From Ignavibacteriales bacterium (GTDB lineage Bacteria; Bacteroidota; Ignavibacteria; Ignavibacteriales; Melioribacteraceae), in assembly GCA_020059785.1 (NCBI GenBank), contig JAGVBL010000284.1:1-7324 (forward strand): a DNA stretch of 7,324 bases, given 5' to 3'. A model generated the notes under the pieces. It did no database searches, had not been told where the DNA came from, and saw only the letters and a program-made list of their open reading frames with translations. Of the stretch, positions 6,914 to 7,324 are shown in pieces; position 1 is the stretch's first letter; the number at the start of each line of letters is the position of its first letter. The position numbers and the translations under genes are program-made.

Positions 6914-7324
6914 ATGTTCAAAGATAATTTTGCGCCTGAATCATTAAAAGAAAAAATGATAGCACTGGAGGAATACATTAAACACAATATTCCTTTAACC
7001 AATTTTATAAATTTTAGTATAACAGAGCTTACTCACAATTCAATAAGAATTTCAGCACCATTAAAACCGAATGATAATCACTACGGTACTGTATTTGGCG
7101 GAAGTCTTGCAATTTTAGGTATCCTTGCCGGGTGGGGACTACTTCATTTCAATATGGTGGAAGAGAATATTAAAGGTACACTTGTCATCAAGGAAGGGAC
7201 TATGAAATTTATACGTCCCGCCCTTAAAGATTTTGAAGCTGTAAATAACTCTTTGCCTCCTGAAGTTTGGAATGAATTCAAACAAGAATTTTCCGAAAAA
7301 GGGAAAGCAAAAATCAGAATTAAA
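6914..7324 (+). CDS. YiiD C-terminal/FabY-type hotdog thioesterase, 3' end outside the window
   Basis: An open frame of 137 codons runs off the right edge without a stop. The core NHYGTVFGGSLAILGILAGW (residues 55-74) is the hotdog central helix with the H-x-G-T-x-F-G-G-S signature of the YiiD C-terminal thioesterase family, which also includes FabY-like proteins. KEGTMKFIRPA (93-103) is the matching following strand. Family members are about 150 residues, so only a short C-terminal strand is likely missing. The GNAT acetyltransferase domain found in front of this domain in E. coli YiiD is absent, so this is the stand-alone form. The likely substrate is an acyl-CoA or acyl-ACP thioester, with a possible role in fatty-acid metabolism; this is inference from the family. 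A weak GAGAG lies 3 bases before the ATG. Confidence 0.8.
   Translation, partial: MFKDNFAPESLKEKMIALEEYIKHNIPLTNFINFSITELTHNSIRISAPLKPNDNHYGTVFGGSLAILGILAGWGLLHFNMVEENIKGTLVIKEGTMKFIRPALKDFEAVNNSLPPEVWNEFKQEFSEKGKAKIRIK

Overview
The window is AT-rich bacterial DNA in which every credible gene lies on the + strand. Gene content and style suggest the Bacteroidota/Ignavibacteriota (FCB) side of the tree: an exported S9B dipeptidyl peptidase with an A-Q-Q type signal cleavage region, a large exported glycosidase, an RsbU/SpoIIE-type phosphatase carrying a TraR/DksA-like zinc finger, and heptamer and decamer repeats. This placement is inference from style, not from a marker gene.

Layout. Positions 1-170 are non-coding and hold a degenerate 10-bp tandem repeat and a 17-bp stretch resembling an insertion-sequence end. 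Positions 171-2423 encode a complete dipeptidyl peptidase IV-like serine peptidase with all catalytic residues. Positions 2424-2543 are a spacer that looks like a 92-bp non-autonomous element: 14-bp perfect inverted repeats flanked by 9-bp direct repeats. Positions 2544-5462 encode an exported protein with a glutamine-amidotransferase-like N-terminal domain and a six-hairpin (amylo-alpha-1,6-glucosidase-like) catalytic domain. Two short heptanucleotide arrays lie inside this reading frame. The protein ends early; its expected C-terminal beta domain continues in the -1 frame up to 5872. Positions 5875-6855 encode a zinc finger-PP2C phosphatase fusion. A hairpin and possible promoter follow, then a YiiD-C/FabY-type hotdog thioesterase gene from 6914 that runs off the right edge.

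How the genes relate. The peptidase and the glycosidase are both exported and would handle proline-containing peptides and alpha-glucan-like oligosaccharides outside the cytoplasm. If the putative element is removed, their spacing falls to 19 bp, which suggests an ancestral operon. The phosphatase starts 2 bp after the glycosidase C-terminal segment, so it is probably co-transcribed with it. The thioesterase may have its own promoter.

The most notable points are the frameshifted glycosidase tail, the zinc finger-phosphatase fusion and the MITE-like insertion. I do not see a clearly new multi-gene system.
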